DNA of 64,000 nucleotides from Kitasatospora setae KM-6054 (GTDB taxonomy: Bacteria > Actinomycetota > Actinomycetes > Streptomycetales > Streptomycetaceae), in the NCBI RefSeq assembly GCF_000269985.1, contig NC_016109.1:6847001-6911000 (forward strand). The letters are read 5' to 3'. The translations under genes were made by a program, and so were the position numbers. Below are positions 37,162 to 48,199 of this stretch, one piece after another (the first letter of the stretch is position 1; every line of letters starts with the position of its first letter). The notes beneath the pieces were generated by a model. The model saw only the letters and a program-made list of their open reading frames with translations, was not told the origin of the DNA and searched no databases.

Positions 37162-38223
37162 ATGATCACCGAGCAGCAATTCCGCTCCGTGCCGGACCAG
37201 ACCGTCCAGGACGCCGAGGGGGAGAAGATCGGCAAGGCAGGCCGGCTCTATCTCGACGACGCCACCGGGAAGCCCGAGTGGGTCAGCGTGAAGACCGGCT
37301 GGTTCGGTTCCGGCGAGACCTTCGTCCCGATCCGGGACGCCCGGGTGGTCGACGGCCACATCCGGGTGCCCTACAGCAAGGAGAAGGTCAAGGACGCGCC
37401 GAACGTGGACGTCGACCGCGGCGGACACCTCTCCGAGCAGGAGGAGCACCGGCTGTACGACCACTACGGCATCGCCTGGGACGACGCCTGGAAGGCCGCC
37501 AACCGGCCCGGCGAGGGCGGCTGGGCCCACGGGCAGCAGCAGGGCGGGACGGCGGCGGGCGCCGCCGGGACCGTCGGTGCGGCCGGGGCGGCGGCGGGTC
37601 GTCCCACCGCCGAGGGCCGGGTGGGCACCAGCCCCTCCGACACCCGCCTGACCGGTACGCCCGCCGCCCCCGTCGCACCCACCACCGCCGCCGCCGCCGG
37701 GAAGTCCTCCGGCCCGGCCGGGGCGTCCGGGCCGGGCGCCAAGGGTGCTCCGGGCGCCGCGGGCACCAGGGGTGCCGCGGCGCGGGGCGACGACGCGATG
37801 ACCCGCTCGGAGGAGCGGATGCGCGTCGGGGTCGAGCGCTACGAGACCGGGCACGCCCGGCTGCGCAAGTACGTCGTCACGGAGGAGGAGCGGCAGACCG
37901 TGCCGGTGCGGCACGAGGAGGTCCGGGTCGAGCGCGAGCCGATCACCGAGGCGAACCGGGGCGAGGCGCTGTCCGGCGAGCCGATCTCGGAGGCCGAGTA
38001 CGACGTGACCCTGCACGGTGAGCGCCCGGTGGTGCGCACCGAGGCCGTGCCGGTGGAGCGGGTCCGGCTGGTGACCGAGGAGCACGTCGAGCAGCGGACC
38101 GTCACCGGCGAGGTGCGCAAGGAGCGGATCGAGGCCGAACTCCCGGACGGTGGGCCGGACGGTGCGCGCAAGCCGCCGCCGGCCACCGGGAAGGACGCCC
38201 CGGGGCAGGGCCGCCACCGGTGA
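37162..38223 (+). CDS. PRC-barrel and DUF2382 domain protein
   Basis: A 353-residue protein. Residues about 10-80 are a PRC-barrel (GEKIGKAGRLYLDD, VKTGWFGSGETFVPIRDAR), residues about 120-210 are a disordered Ala/Gly-rich linker, and residues about 215-330 are DUF2382 (RSEERMRVGVERYETGHARLRKYVVTEEE and EHVEQRTVTGEVRKERIE). Such proteins recur in actinobacterial stress loci, but no function is proven. ATG 37162 has GAAGGAGA upstream. A small membrane protein follows. Confidence 0.85.
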   Translation: MITEQQFRSVPDQTVQDAEGEKIGKAGRLYLDDATGKPEWVSVKTGWFGSGETFVPIRDARVVDGHIRVPYSKEKVKDAPNVDVDRGGHLSEQEEHRLYDHYGIAWDDAWKAANRPGEGGWAHGQQQGGTAAGAAGTVGAAGAAAGRPTAEGRVGTSPSDTRLTGTPAAPVAPTTAAAAGKSSGPAGASGPGAKGAPGAAGTRGAAARGDDAMTRSEERMRVGVERYETGHARLRKYVVTEEERQTVPVRHEEVRVEREPITEANRGEALSGEPISEAEYDVTLHGERPVVRTEAVPVERVRLVTEEHVEQRTVTGEVRKERIEAELPDGGPDGARKPPPATGKDAPGQGRHR

Positions 38224-38228
38224 CCCCG

Positions 38229-38265
38229 TCCGGCGGGACCCGGCGTGCGGCCGGGTCCCGCCGGA
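38229..38265 (+). terminator. Hairpin terminator after the DUF2382 gene
   Basis: Perfect 15-bp inverted repeat (38229-38243 and 38251-38265) with a 7-base loop, starting 6 bases after the stop. Confidence 0.75.
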
Positions 38266-38314
38266 GCGGGTGCGGGCGCGGGTGGCACGAGCGAGCGGGC
38301 CGAGGGAGGCCGAG

Positions 38315-38482
38315 ATGGCGTGGTTGCTGGTGGTTCTGCTGGTCGCCGTGGTGTGCGGGTTCGTCGGGGTGCTGGTGAAGGGCCTGCTGTGGCTGCTGGT
38401 GATCGGCGCGGTGCTGTTCGTCGGCGCCCTGCTGGTGGCGGGCGTCCGGATGGGCCGCGCCGGGCGGTCCACCCCGCGCTGA
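38315..38482 (+). CDS. Small membrane protein (55 residues)
   Basis: A 55-residue protein made almost entirely of two hydrophobic helices (MAWLLVVLLVAVVCGFVGVL, then LWLLVIGAVLFVGALLVAGV) with a basic C-terminal tail. ATG 38315 has GAGGGAGG about 6-13 bases upstream. It is like small YtxH/LydA-size membrane peptides of streptomycetes. Function unknown; it stands after a terminator so may have its own promoter. Confidence 0.6.
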   Translation: MAWLLVVLLVAVVCGFVGVLVKGLLWLLVIGAVLFVGALLVAGVRMGRAGRSTPR

Positions 38483-38483
38483 G

Positions 38484-39125
38484 TCAGCCGCGCAGCACCG
38501 GGCGCCCGGCCGCCAGGTGGTCGTAGAGGCGGTCGCCGTGGACGCCCGGGGCGTCGAAGGGGGTGTCCTCGCGCTCGCCGTCGGCCAGCAGGACCTCGGG
38601 GACCAGGACGTCGGCGGCGGGCGGGGCGGCCACCTCGTGGCCGAGTTCGGCCAGCGCGTAGGGCGGGGCGAGGACCGGGCCGGTCAGGGCGCCGCCGACC
38701 AGGTCGGGGAAGAAGCCGGCCGAGAGCACGGTCACCCCGGCGGCCAGGTCGCCGCCGATCATCACCAGCTTGTCGGTCATGTGGCCGACGAACGCCCCGA
38801 CCCGGACGCTCCCGCGCACCAGCAGCTTGGCGTCGCCCTCCAGGTGCACGGCCGAGGCGGTCAGGTCGCCGAGCACGACCAGTGCCGGGCAGCCGTCGTC
38901 CGCGTTGAGGATCGCGCCCTCGACCGTCAGGTCGCCGTCGACGACCAGCCCGGTGCCGTACAGGTCGAGCGCGTCCAGGTCGAGCGGGCCGGGGACGGAG
39001 AGCGCGCCGGAGTGCACGTCGTAGGTCTCGTCGTAGAGGTTCTGGTAGCTGGAGACGGGCAGGGCGCGGGAGTCGAAGAGTGCGACGCATGCGTCCCAAC
39101 TCGTGGGCGCGGCAGTGATGTTCAT
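38484..39125 (-). CDS. Hypothetical protein with repetitive beta-strand pattern
   Basis: A 213-residue soluble protein. Residues about 45-150 repeat short strands of the type GDLTVEGAIL, GDLTASAVHLEGD and GSVRVGAFVG, suggesting a right-handed beta-helix or a bactofilin-like layered fold. The last 60 residues are Pro/Ala-rich. ATG 39125 (MNITAAPT). It is convergent with the small membrane protein and upstream of the Clp gene on the same strand. Unknown function. Confidence 0.65.
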   Translation of the reverse strand: MNITAAPTSWDACVALFDSRALPVSSYQNLYDETYDVHSGALSVPGPLDLDALDLYGTGLVVDGDLTVEGAILNADDGCPALVVLGDLTASAVHLEGDAKLLVRGSVRVGAFVGHMTDKLVMIGGDLAAGVTVLSAGFFPDLVGGALTGPVLAPPYALAELGHEVAAPPAADVLVPEVLLADGEREDTPFDAPGVHGDRLYDHLAAGRPVLRG

Positions 39126-39218
39126 GGGCGGGAGTCTGCCAGGCGGCACTGTCGGCGGGTGTGCCGGAGCCCCCGCCGACGGCGGTCGGCGGGGGCTCCG
39201 GCGGCCAGGGGCGAGGGG

Positions 39219-41708
<2,490 letters not shown>

Positions 41709-41976
41709 CGTGCGGACACTCCCATGGGCGGAACGGGCAGCAGTCCTCCCGAACTATGCCAATCCGGGGTCCGGCACGCTCAGCGGGATGATCCGGACAG
41801 GTGGTGCACCCGCTTTCACGGCCGCCTCCCAGCCAGGACTCAGGAACTCAGCCAGCTTCCAGGAACTTGGGACAGGCATTACCTGATCATGGGATTCTGA
41901 TGACCAGCACGCTCCAGCGGGCACCCCGGGCCGCCGTCCGGGGCACCCGCACGCGCCACCGGAGGGGGACAGGCCC

Positions 41977-42909
41977 ATGCCGACCACGGACCGCGCCGCC
42001 AGGCGGCGCGGCATCGACGCCCTGCTGCGCCGCTCCCCGCTCCAGCCCGTCTTCCGGGCCCGCGCCGCCCGCCGCCTCGCCGTCCTCGCCTACCACGGCG
42101 TCGACGACCCGACCGCCTTCCGCGCCCAGATGGAGCGCCTCGCCCGCACCGCCCGCCCGGTCGGCCTCGACGAGGTCACCCGGGCCGCCGAGCACCGCCG
42201 CCCGCTGCCCGCCCGCAGCGTGCTGGTCACCTTCGACGACGGCGACCACACCGTCCACGGCGTGGCCATGCCGCTGCTCGCCCGGCTCGGCATCCCCGCC
42301 GCCGCGTACGTCATCACCGACCTGATCGACGGCGACCAGCCCTACTGGTGGACCGAGGCCGCCCACCTGGTCGCCCACGGCGGCCGGGCCGAAACGCTCC
42401 GCGGCCTCGGCCCGGCCGCCGCCGTCCGCCGGCTCAAGCACCTCGCCGACGCCGAACGGCAGCGCTCCCTCGCCGAGTTGCGCGCCACCGCCAAGCAACA
42501 GGCCCCCAGGCGGCGGCAGTTGACCGGCGGCGAACTGCGCGAACTGGCCGACTCCGGCATCGCGATCGGCAACCACACCGCCTCGCACCCCTGCCTCGAC
42601 CACTGCACCGACCCCGACATCGACGCCCAACTCGTCGGCGCCCACGACAAGTTGACCGGCTGGCTGGGCCGCCCGCCGACCTCCTTCGCCTACCCCAACG
42701 GCAACCACGACCCGCGCGCCGAACGCGTGCTGCGCACCCTCGGTTACCGTACGGGCTTCCTGTTCGACCACCGGCACGCCGAGCTCGTCCCCGCCCAGCG
42801 GCTGCGGATCAGCCGGCTGCGGGTCAACTCGCACACCGGGCGGGACCGCTTCGACACCATCCTGTCCGGGCTGCACCCCGCCGTGCACCGGCTGCGCGGC
42901 GGCCGCTGA
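41977..42909 (+). CDS. Polysaccharide deacetylase family protein (NodB-like)
   Basis: A 310-residue NodB-fold enzyme with no clear signal peptide. Conserved boxes: FDDGDHTVHGVAMPLL (catalytic Asp and metal Asp), the metal His in GNHTASHPCLDH, and the later AYPNGNHDPRAE. This places it with de-N-acetylases of cell-surface glycans. ATG 41977 has GGAGGGGGA upstream. A CelD-like GNAT gene follows at 22 bp, a pair typical of capsule or exopolysaccharide loci. Confidence 0.86.
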   Translation: MPTTDRAARRRGIDALLRRSPLQPVFRARAARRLAVLAYHGVDDPTAFRAQMERLARTARPVGLDEVTRAAEHRRPLPARSVLVTFDDGDHTVHGVAMPLLARLGIPAAAYVITDLIDGDQPYWWTEAAHLVAHGGRAETLRGLGPAAAVRRLKHLADAERQRSLAELRATAKQQAPRRRQLTGGELRELADSGIAIGNHTASHPCLDHCTDPDIDAQLVGAHDKLTGWLGRPPTSFAYPNGNHDPRAERVLRTLGYRTGFLFDHRHAELVPAQRLRISRLRVNSHTGRDRFDTILSGLHPAVHRLRGGR

Positions 42910-42931
42910 ACTCCGCGAAGGGGAGGGGGAG

Positions 42932-43963
42932 ATGGTGCCGGAGATCCACCGGACGCCCGAGCTGGACGGCGAAACCGTCCACGACTGGCGAGAGCTGGTC
43001 GACCAGGACCCGGACGGCTCGTGGTTCGCCGGGCCGGACTGGGTGCTCGCCTGGTGGCGCACCCTGGGCGCCGGACAGGCCGGCGAGATCGCCGTCTGGC
43101 GCGGCCCCGACGGCCGGGCCGAAGCCGTGCTGCCGCTCGCCACCGCCCGGCTGCGGGCGCACCGCCGGCTGCCCGTCGAGGTCCCCGTGCTCACCCTGCT
43201 CGGCACCGGCCCCGGCGCCGCCGACCACTGCGGCCCCGCCGTCCGCCCGCACCGGCGCGCCGAGGTGGCCGGCTGGCTCGCCGACCGGGCCCGCCGGGAG
43301 ACCCTCTGGCTCCCCAGCCTCGACCCCGCCCACACCGGCCTGCTGCCCCCCGGCAGCCGCCCCGTCGCCCGCACCGCCTGCCCGCGCGCCGACCTCACCG
43401 ACGGCCCCGACAGGCTCGGCTCCCGCGACTTCCGGGCCGCCAACCGGCGCGCCCACCGCCGGCTCGCCGCCGCCGGCCTCAGCTTCCACTGGCTGCCGCC
43501 CGGCACCGCCGAACCGGAGCTGCTGGACGAACTGCTGCGGCTGCACCGGCTGCGCCGCGAAGCCGCCGGCGGCGCCAGCAGCTTCACCGCGGACCGGCTC
43601 CCGCTGCACCGCCTGCTGCTCTCCCAGGCCGTGCCCGGCCGCGGCCCGGCCTTCCAACTCGCCCGGCACCGGGACGAGTTGGTCGGTGTGCTGTACGGCT
43701 TCCGGTGGGCCGACCGGTTCGCCTACTACCAGACCGGCTGGGACCCGCGCTGGGCCGCCGACTCGCTGGGCACCGCCCTGGTCGACTCGGCGATCCGCAG
43801 CAGCGCGGCCGAGGGTGTGCGCACCTTCGACTTCCTGCGCGGCGACGAGCCCTACAAGTACCGCTTCGGCGCGGTCGACCGCACCGACCGCGGCTGGCTC
43901 CGCCCGCGCGGGCCGGGCGGGGCGCTGCTCGGCCTCAAGCACCTTCTGCTCGGCGGGAGTTGA
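42932..43963 (+). CDS. GNAT family protein, CelD/BcsL-like
   Basis: A 343-residue protein. Residues about 25-165 form the CelD-like N-terminal half (WFAGPDWVLAWWRTLG), and residues about 170-330 the GNAT half, with YGFRWADRFAYYQTGWD and SAAEGVRTFDFLRGDEPYK. Related proteins accompany exopolysaccharide synthesis. ATG 42932 has GGAGGGGGAG just upstream. It is coupled by proximity to the deacetylase gene, suggesting one surface-glycan modification unit (inference). Confidence 0.84.
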   Translation: MVPEIHRTPELDGETVHDWRELVDQDPDGSWFAGPDWVLAWWRTLGAGQAGEIAVWRGPDGRAEAVLPLATARLRAHRRLPVEVPVLTLLGTGPGAADHCGPAVRPHRRAEVAGWLADRARRETLWLPSLDPAHTGLLPPGSRPVARTACPRADLTDGPDRLGSRDFRAANRRAHRRLAAAGLSFHWLPPGTAEPELLDELLRLHRLRREAAGGASSFTADRLPLHRLLLSQAVPGRGPAFQLARHRDELVGVLYGFRWADRFAYYQTGWDPRWAADSLGTALVDSAIRSSAAEGVRTFDFLRGDEPYKYRFGAVDRTDRGWLRPRGPGGALLGLKHLLLGGS

Positions 43964-43972
43964 GCGCTCCGC

Positions 43973-44401
43973 TCAGCCCCTGACGTCGCCGTCCAGGTAG
44001 ACCCACTCGCCCTGGTGGCGGACGAAGCGGCTGTGCTCGTGCAGCGACTCGGCCCGGCCGCCCGCCCGGTAGTGGGCGCGGAACTCGACGGTGCCCTCGG
44101 TGTGGAACGGGCCGCCCTCGCCGGTGCCCAGGACCTCCAGCCGCTCCCAGCGCAGCGCCGGGTCGAAGTCGATCGACGCGGGCCGGGTGTCCGGGTGCCA
44201 GGAGCGCAGCAGGTACGGCTCGTCGCGGACCGCGAAGGCGCTGAACCGGGAGCGCATCAACTGCTCGGCGCCGGCCGCGGCGGCCTCGCCGCGGTGCAGC
44301 CGGCCGCAGCAGTCGGCGTACCGGGCGGGCAGGCCGCAGGGGCAGTCGGTCGGGGCGGCGGTGGGGGCGGTGGGGGCGGTGGGGACGCGTCGGCGGGCCA
44401 T
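43973..44401 (-). CDS. YchJ family metal-binding protein
   Basis: A 142-residue YchJ-type protein with a SEC-C-like zinc motif (CPCGLPARYADCC, about residues 19-31) and the family pattern LMRSRFSAFAVRDEPYLLRSWHPDT, seen at about 48-72. Residues 8-17 are Ala-Pro-Thr repeats from a GGGGGCGGT DNA repeat. ATG 44401; function not established. Confidence 0.8.
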   Translation of the reverse strand: MARRRVPTAPTAPTAAPTDCPCGLPARYADCCGRLHRGEAAAAGAEQLMRSRFSAFAVRDEPYLLRSWHPDTRPASIDFDPALRWERLEVLGTGEGGPFHTEGTVEFRAHYRAGGRAESLHEHSRFVRHQGEWVYLDGDVRG

Positions 44402-44595
44402 GGGGCCATTATCGCGCGTCGTTCCGGCCCCTTCCCGCAGCGTTGCGGTGTGATCATCGGCCCGGATCGGGCCGGGTCGGGACGTTCCCGGCGCGGCGCG
44501 GGGGCGGGCGCGGGCCTACCCGGGCAGGATGGACGGGTGCCGTGCCCGGCGCGGCACCCGCGAGGACGACCGTCGGCGAGGCGAAGGGAACCGCG

Positions 44596-45090
44596 ATGAG
44601 CGACCACCACCACAACGTGCTGCTGCTCGGCTTCGATGACCAGGCGCGCTGCCGCCGGGCCTACGAGGAGGCGATGCACCTGCCCGGTGCCCGGCAGGTC
44701 GCGGTGCTGGAGCGGGACGCCGAGGGCATCGTCGACGTCCCGGAGAGCCACATCCGCGGCGCGGGCGTCCCCACCGTCGGCTCCGGCCTGGTCGGCGGCC
44801 TGGTCGGCCTGCTCGGCGGCCCGATCGGCGTGCTGCTGGGCTTCGCCGCGGGCGCGGCGATCGGCAACGCCGCCGAGCAGACCGAGATCACCGACGGCGG
44901 CGCGGGCCTGATCGTGCTCTCCTCGCGGGTCGACAGCGGCAAGGCCCTGCTGGTGGTCGACCTGGTCGAGCACGAGAGCGGGCCCGCCGACGAACTGGCC
45001 GCGAAGTACGGCGCCGCGCTGGAGCGGATCCCCGCCGAGCGGTTCGCCGAGCAGGTGCAGGCCGCCAAGGAGAAGGCCGCGCAGGGCTGA
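44596..45090 (+). CDS. DUF1269-like membrane-associated protein
   Basis: A 164-residue protein. The centre (about 60-98) has a Gly-rich helical hairpin (GSGLVGGLVGLLGGPIGVLL), the N-terminus starts with HHHNVLLLGF, and the C-terminal part resembles DUF1269 proteins of unknown function. ATG 44596 has AAGGGA upstream. Confidence 0.7.
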   Translation: MSDHHHNVLLLGFDDQARCRRAYEEAMHLPGARQVAVLERDAEGIVDVPESHIRGAGVPTVGSGLVGGLVGLLGGPIGVLLGFAAGAAIGNAAEQTEITDGGAGLIVLSSRVDSGKALLVVDLVEHESGPADELAAKYGAALERIPAERFAEQVQAAKEKAAQG

Positions 45091-45113
45091 CCCCTCCCGG
45101 GCGGCCGGGTCGG

Positions 45114-45506
45114 TCAGAAGTACGGCCGGTAGCCGTCCTTGAGCTTCTCCAGGTCGCGCCGCTCGCGCTTGGTCGGCCGCCCGGCGCCCCGGTCGCGCTG
45201 GGCGACGGCGGCCGGCCGCTCCGAGCGGGGCGGCGGCGGGGGGCTGTGGTCGACGTAGCAGGTCTCGGCGACCGGGGCGCCGACCCGCTTGGCGATCGGC
45301 CGCACCACCCGGACGATCCGCTCGCGGCCCTCGACCCGCACCCGCACGTCGTCGCCCGGCTTGACGTGCTGCGCGGGCTTCGCGGTGGCCCCGTTCACCT
45401 TCACGTGCCCGGCCCGGCAGGCCGCGCCCGCCGCCGAGCGGGTCTTGATCAGCCGGATCGCCCAGATCCAGCTGTCGATCCGCACGCTCGCCTCGTCCGC
45501 ACTCAT
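45114..45506 (-). CDS. S4 domain RNA-binding protein (Hsp15-like)
   Basis: A 130-residue protein with an N-terminal S4 domain (IDSWIWAIRLIKTRSAAGAA, VKVNGATAKPAQHVKPGDDV) and a basic, Arg/Lys-rich tail with GRPTKRERRDLEKLKDG. It resembles heat-shock protein 15, which binds stalled 50S subunits. ATG 45506; it is divergent from the flavoenzyme gene. Confidence 0.85.
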   Translation of the reverse strand: MSADEASVRIDSWIWAIRLIKTRSAAGAACRAGHVKVNGATAKPAQHVKPGDDVRVRVEGRERIVRVVRPIAKRVGAPVAETCYVDHSPPPPPRSERPAAVAQRDRGAGRPTKRERRDLEKLKDGYRPYF

Positions 45507-45535
45507 GGCAGGCACTGTAGTCCCGCCCACCTTTC

Positions 45536-45549
45536 TGCAACTAGTTGCA
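45536..45549. promoter_or_regulatory. Perfect palindrome upstream of the dienoyl-CoA reductase-like gene
   Basis: TGCAACTAGTTGCA, 14 bases, a perfect palindrome in the 97-bp gap between the divergent S4 and flavoenzyme genes. MarR-family operators have this character; no MarR gene is adjacent. Confidence 0.6.
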
Positions 45550-45603
45550 CGGTCGGTCCGCCGCGCCCTACCGTTGGGTAACAAATCCCGACCGGAGGCG
45601 TCG

Positions 45604-47610
45604 ATGACCGCTGCGTACCCCCACCTGCTGGCCCCGCTCGACCTGGGCTTCACCACCCTGCCGAACCGGGTGGTGATGGGCTCCATGCACGTCGGCCTGG
45701 AGGAGGCGGCGGACGGCTTCGAGCGGATGGCCGCCTTCTACGCCGAGCGCGCCCGCGGCGGCGTCGGCCTGATCGTCACCGGTGGCATCGCCCCCAACGA
45801 GGCGGGCCGGCCCTGGGGCGGCGGCGCCAAGCTCACCACCGAGGCGGAGGCCGCCGAGCACCGGGTGGTCACCGACGCGGTGCACGCCGCGGGCGGGAGG
45901 ATCGCGCTGCAGATCCTGCACTTCGGCCGGTACGCGTACCACGACGGCCTGGTCGCCCCGTCCGCGCTCCAGGCGCCGATCAGCCCGCACGTCCCGCACG
46001 AGCTGACCGCCGAGCAGGTCGAGCAGACCGTCGAGGACTTCGCGCGCTGCGCCGAGCTGGCCCGCGCCGCCGGGTACGACGGCGTCGAGGTGATGGGCTC
46101 CGAGGGCTACCTGATCAACGAGTTCGTCGCCGCGCGGACCAACCACCGCACCGACGAGTGGGGCGGCCCGTACGAGAACCGGATGCGCTTCCCGGTCGAG
46201 ATCGTCCGGCGGGTGCGCGAGCGGGTCGGGCCGGACTTCATCCTGATCTACCGGCTCTCGATGCTCGACCTCGTCCCCGGCGGGTCCACCTTCGACGAGG
46301 TGGTCCGGCTCGCCCGGGAGGTCGAGGCGGCCGGCGCCACGATCATCAACACCGGCATCGGCTGGCACGAGGCCCGGATCCCCACCATCGCCACCTCGGT
46401 GCCGCGCGGCGCCTACGCCTGGGTCACCAGGAAGCTGATGGGGAAGGTCGGGATCCCGCTGGTCGCCACCAACCGGATCAACACCCCCGAGACCGCCGAG
46501 GACCTGCTCGCCACCGGCCACGCCGACCTGGTCTCGCTGGCCCGGCCGATGCTCGCCGACCCCGCCTTCGTCACCAAGGCCGCCGCGGGCACCCCCGAGG
46601 CGATCAACACCTGCATCGGCTGCAACCAGGCCTGCCTCGACCACACCTTCAGCGCGAGGATCACCTCCTGCCTGGTCAACCCGCGCGCCTGCCACGAGAC
46701 CGAACTCGTCCTCGCCCCCACCCGCCGCGCCAAGCGGATCGCCGTGGTCGGCGCCGGGCCGGCCGGCCTCGCCTTCGCCACCGCCGCCGCCGACCGCGGC
46801 CACCGGGTCACCCTGTTCGACGCCGCCGCCGAGGTCGGCGGGCAGCTGAACGTCGCCCGGAAGGTGCCCGGCAAGCAGGAGTTCGACGAGACGCTGCGCT
46901 ACTACCGGCACGAACTCGCCCGCACCGGCGTCGAGTTGCGCCTCGGCGCGGTGGTCGGCCCGGACCTGCTGACCGGCTGGGACGAGGTCGTCCTCGCGAC
47001 CGGCGTCACCCCGCGCGTCCCCGACATCGAGGGCGTCGACCACCCCAGCGTGCTCGGCTACCTGGACGTGCTCCAGGGCGGCGCGAAGGTCGGCGACACC
47101 GTCGCCGTGATCGGCGCGGGCGGCATCGGCTTCGACGTCGCCGAGTACCTCACCGACCCCGGCGCGGACGCCCCCGACTTCCTCGCCCGCTGGGGCGTCG
47201 ACCGGGCCTACGCCGCCCCCGGCGGCCTGGCCGAACCCGAGCGGCCCGCCAGCCCGCGCCGGGTCTTCCTGCTCCAGCGCAAGGACGGCAAGGTCGGCGC
47301 CGGACTCGGCAAGACCACCGGCTGGATCCACCGCACCGAACTGCGCCACCGCGGCGTGGTCAGCGTCCCCGGCGTCGAGTACCGCCGGATCGACGACCAC
47401 GGCCTGCACGTCACGGTCGGCGGCGAGGAGCGCACCCTGCCCGTCGACACCGTCGTCCTGTGCGCCGGCCAGGAACCCCGCCGCGACCTGCTCGCCGCCC
47501 TCCGCGAGCGCGGCGTCGAACCCCACCTGATCGGCGGCGCGGACGTGGCCGCCGAACTCGACGCCAAGCGCGCCATCGACCAGGGCACCCGGCTGGCCGC
47601 CGCGCTCTGA
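45604..47610 (+). CDS. fadH: NADPH-dependent 2,4-dienoyl-CoA reductase-type flavoenzyme
   Basis: A 668-residue three-domain enzyme. Residues 1-360 form an FMN-binding TIM barrel of the OYE family (PNRVVMGSMH, GYLINEFVAARTNHRTDEWGG). A 4Fe-4S cluster motif, CIGCNQAC with further cysteines, follows at about 338-366. The rest binds FAD and NADPH (IAVVGAGPAGLAFATA, VAVIGAGGIGFDVAEYL). The overall layout matches FadH, which removes double bonds during unsaturated fatty-acid breakdown. ATG 45604 has a weak GGAGG-like site upstream. Other OYE-type reductases share the fold, so the substrate is inferred. Confidence 0.88.
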   Translation: MTAAYPHLLAPLDLGFTTLPNRVVMGSMHVGLEEAADGFERMAAFYAERARGGVGLIVTGGIAPNEAGRPWGGGAKLTTEAEAAEHRVVTDAVHAAGGRIALQILHFGRYAYHDGLVAPSALQAPISPHVPHELTAEQVEQTVEDFARCAELARAAGYDGVEVMGSEGYLINEFVAARTNHRTDEWGGPYENRMRFPVEIVRRVRERVGPDFILIYRLSMLDLVPGGSTFDEVVRLAREVEAAGATIINTGIGWHEARIPTIATSVPRGAYAWVTRKLMGKVGIPLVATNRINTPETAEDLLATGHADLVSLARPMLADPAFVTKAAAGTPEAINTCIGCNQACLDHTFSARITSCLVNPRACHETELVLAPTRRAKRIAVVGAGPAGLAFATAAADRGHRVTLFDAAAEVGGQLNVARKVPGKQEFDETLRYYRHELARTGVELRLGAVVGPDLLTGWDEVVLATGVTPRVPDIEGVDHPSVLGYLDVLQGGAKVGDTVAVIGAGGIGFDVAEYLTDPGADAPDFLARWGVDRAYAAPGGLAEPERPASPRRVFLLQRKDGKVGAGLGKTTGWIHRTELRHRGVVSVPGVEYRRIDDHGLHVTVGGEERTLPVDTVVLCAGQEPRRDLLAALRERGVEPHLIGGADVAAELDAKRAIDQGTRLAAAL

Positions 47611-47656
47611 CCTGCGGCGGCCGCGCGGCGGCGGCGCGGCGGTCACGGCGCGGCGG

Positions 47657-48094
47657 TTACCGGGCGGGCGCGGCCGGGCGGTGGGCGGCGAGGGCGGCTT
47701 CGAGTTCGGCCAGCGCCCGGGCGGTGTGGTGCTCGCGCGGGAAGCCGAGGCCCGGTTCGAGGGCCCGGCCGCTGACGGTGCCGCCGTCCCGCAGCCGGAT
47801 CTCCAGGTGTCCGGCCAGGGCGAAGCCCTCGATCCGCTCCCAGCGGACGGTCCGGGCGGAGTGCAGGTTGCGGACCCGCACGCCGTCCGGACCGGCGACC
47901 ACCCCGAGGCGGGCCGTCCGCACCGCGTAGAACAGCGCGACGGCGCCGAGGAGCCCCTCCCGCACGGTGCCGTACGGGCCGGACGGGGAGGCCGCGGCCG
48001 CCAGCATCGCGACCCCGGCCGGGCCGAGCAGCCAGGGCAGCGGGCGGAACGCCGGGTTCACGTACTTCTTCACGACGTGCTTCTTCACGGGCAC
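47657..48094 (-). CDS. PH-like domain membrane protein (bPH2-type)
   Basis: A 145-residue protein with two N-terminal membrane helices (PWLLGPAGVAMLAAAA and GLLGAVALFYAVRTARLGVV) followed by a PH-like beta domain (VRVRNLHSARTVRWERIEGF). This is the layout of small actinobacterial PH-domain proteins of unknown function. Start is taken as GTG 48094; a second GTG lies two codons later. Confidence 0.75.
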   Translation of the reverse strand: MPVKKHVVKKYVNPAFRPLPWLLGPAGVAMLAAAASPSGPYGTVREGLLGAVALFYAVRTARLGVVAGPDGVRVRNLHSARTVRWERIEGFALAGHLEIRLRDGGTVSGRALEPGLGFPREHHTARALAELEAALAAHRPAAPAR

Positions 48095-48199
48095 CTGCGG
48101 TCGGGGCGGGTCGGGGCGGGGCGGGCGGCGGGGGTGAAGGAAGTGTACGGAACGGTGAAGGATCCGTGCGGTCGGGGGCGGGACCGTACGATCGGCCGC

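Noticed and set aside
41709..41976. HspR or ClgR binding site upstream of the ClpC-like gene
   Set aside because: Neither a CTTGAGT-N7-ACTCAAG nor a clear ClgR box is present; only loose GGAACT repeats.
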